From positions 1 to 6,660 of the forward strand of contig JAICKZ010000182.1 in the NCBI GenBank assembly GCA_025927665.1: 6,660 bases of DNA, in the 5' to 3' direction. Positions 5,488-6,660 of the stretch are shown piece after piece. This DNA is from Steroidobacteraceae bacterium. GTDB lineage: Bacteria; Pseudomonadota; Gammaproteobacteria; Steroidobacterales; Steroidobacteraceae. The translations under genes were made by a program, and so were the position numbers. Under the pieces are notes generated by a model. It did no database searches, was not told the origin of the DNA, and saw nothing but the letters and a program-made list of their open reading frames with translations. Every line of letters starts with the position of its first letter. Positions within the stretch are counted from its first letter, which is position 1.

Positions 5488-6660
5488 ATGCCAATTCGTA
5501 TTTTGCCAGAACAACTCATTCACCAAATCGCCGCTGGCGAGGTGGTGGAGCGGCCAGCATCGGTGATCAAGGAACTGGTGGAAAACAGTTTGGATGCCGA
5601 CGCAACACAGATTGAAGTGGAGGTGGAAGAAGGCGGAATCAAGTTGTGTCGCGTGCGTGACAATGGTTGTGGCATTCCAGAAAATGAATTGGTATTGGCG
5701 ATAACGCGTCATGCGACGAGCAAGATCGCGAGCATTGATGATCTTGAACGAGTTGCAACATTGGGATTTCGCGGTGAAGCATTGCCGAGCATGGCATCGG
5801 TTTCGCAGATGCGTGTTGTTTCACGCGTTACGGGTAGCGACAAGGCTTACGCTGTTAATGCAATGGATGGTTCGATATCTAAACCGGTGCCGGCTGCTGC
5901 ATCTGTGGGAACCACTATTGAGGTCCGCGAATTATTTTTTAATGTGCCGGCACGCCGAAAATTTTTGCGCGCAGAACGAACTGAACTTCAACAGTTGACG
6001 CGGCAATTGGAACGACTTGCTTTGTCGCGTTTTGATGTGGGCTTTGCGCTCAAGTCAAATGGTCGCGTGGTGTTCAACTATCCGATTGCAACTACCGAGT
6101 CACAACAAACGCAACGCATTGGGATGATCATGGGCGACGACTTCATGTCGCATGCATTGCATTTTGAACATGCGGCTGCAGCGATGTCATTACGTGGCTG
6201 GATTTGTTTACCGACGTTTGCACGTGCCCAATCCGATTTGCAATATTGGTATCTCAACGGTCGCGTGATGCGTGATCGTGTACTGAACAATGCAGTGCGT
6301 TTGGGATATCAAGATGTATTGTTTGGCGGACGGCATCCGGCTTATCTGCTATTTCTTAAACTCGATCCTGTGTTGGTGGATGTCAATGCCCATCCCGCAA
6401 AATTGGAAGTTCGTTTTCGAGATGGACGTCAGGTTCACGATTTTGTTCATCGCACGATTGAAGAAGTGTTGCGTGACACGCATGCAGGTTCAACAGTATC
6501 GCATCAAGCACCAACGAATACATCGACATTGTTGTCGAACGGTGATCGAGATGCTGTGACCACTACAATACCCATGTGGCCGGCACAAAGTGCTACGCAA
6601 TCGTATACGTCGCAATGGAATTCTGCAGTACGCGATCACGCCGGTTATAATTATAATTCG
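5488..6660 (+). CDS. mutL: DNA mismatch repair protein MutL (N-terminal part, 3'-truncated by the window)
   Basis: MutL is the GHKL-family ATPase that links MutS mismatch recognition to strand incision in methyl-directed or nick-directed repair. The 391 visible residues run open to the window end. ATPase motifs are complete: Glu29 and Asn33 in KELVENSLDA, DNGCGI with Asp58 at 58-63, TLGFRGEAL at 91-99, GTT at 141-143 and NVPARRKFL at 152-160. The transducer domain follows, with YLNGRVMRD at 254-262 and DVNAHPAKLEVRF, whose Lys305 corresponds to the E. coli ATP-contacting Lys307. From about 330 a Ser/Thr/Gln-rich, low-conservation linker begins. The C-terminal dimerisation domain is outside, so it cannot be said whether it carries the DQHAxxExxxxE endonuclease motif. 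ATG at 5488 gives the standard start MPIRILP. It stands downstream of the pnp terminator, so it is probably a separate transcription unit. Confidence 0.97.
   Translation, partial: MPIRILPEQLIHQIAAGEVVERPASVIKELVENSLDADATQIEVEVEEGGIKLCRVRDNGCGIPENELVLAITRHATSKIASIDDLERVATLGFRGEALPSMASVSQMRVVSRVTGSDKAYAVNAMDGSISKPVPAAASVGTTIEVRELFFNVPARRKFLRAERTELQQLTRQLERLALSRFDVGFALKSNGRVVFNYPIATTESQQTQRIGMIMGDDFMSHALHFEHAAAAMSLRGWICLPTFARAQSDLQYWYLNGRVMRDRVLNNAVRLGYQDVLFGGRHPAYLLFLKLDPVLVDVNAHPAKLEVRFRDGRQVHDFVHRTIEEVLRDTHAGSTVSHQAPTNTSTLLSNGDRDAVTTTIPMWPAQSATQSYTSQWNSAVRDHAGYNYNS

Noticed and set aside
5711..6559. Open frames in other frames within 5711-5998 and 6290-6559
   Set aside because: They lie within mutL, whose own frame is open from 5488 to the window end and contains all GHKL motifs; the alternatives are shadows.

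Overview
The window carries a conserved bacterial housekeeping block, all on the + strand: infB (3' half) - rbfA - truB - rpsO - pnp, followed by the 5' part of mutL. The gene order and the protein sequences point to a gammaproteobacterium. From memory, the IF2, RbfA, TruB, S15 and PNPase proteins line up closely with E. coli. The MutL variant GFRGEALPS and the PNPase C-terminus resemble, as I recall them, proteins of the Lysobacterales (Xanthomonadales), but S15 does not look xanthomonad-like. The base composition looks near 50% G+C, lower than typical Xanthomonas. The order-level assignment is therefore tentative.

Layout. At 1-1315 is the C-terminal half of initiation factor IF2. At 1347-1754 is RbfA, a 30S maturation factor, and at 1696-2676 is TruB, the tRNA U55 pseudouridine synthase. 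These three are tightly packed and the annotated truB start overlaps rbfA. A 205-base gap (2677-2881) holds a well-formed sigma70-type promoter with a GC-rich discriminator and a leader that can fold into a three-helix structure just before the rpsO Shine-Dalgarno. This leader is a candidate S15 autoregulatory element. rpsO (2882-3151) is followed by a strong hairpin with a weak U-tract, then pnp (3288-5372, GTG start). A textbook intrinsic terminator with a GAAA tetraloop closes the pnp unit at 5418-5451. mutL starts at 5488 and runs off the window; what is present covers the whole GHKL ATPase/transducer region and the start of the linker.

How the genes fit together. IF2, RbfA, TruB and S15 act in translation initiation, 30S assembly and tRNA modification. 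PNPase acts in RNA turnover and is classically co-transcribed with S15. MutL (mismatch repair) is functionally unrelated and is separated from the block by the terminator.

I found no mobile element, tRNA, rRNA, CRISPR array or defence system, and no evidence of an undescribed multi-gene system. The most interesting item is the rpsO leader. Other points worth checking are the TKxD form of the IF2 G4 motif, the ambiguous truB start, the incomplete-looking terminator between rpsO and pnp, and the position of mutL next to pnp.
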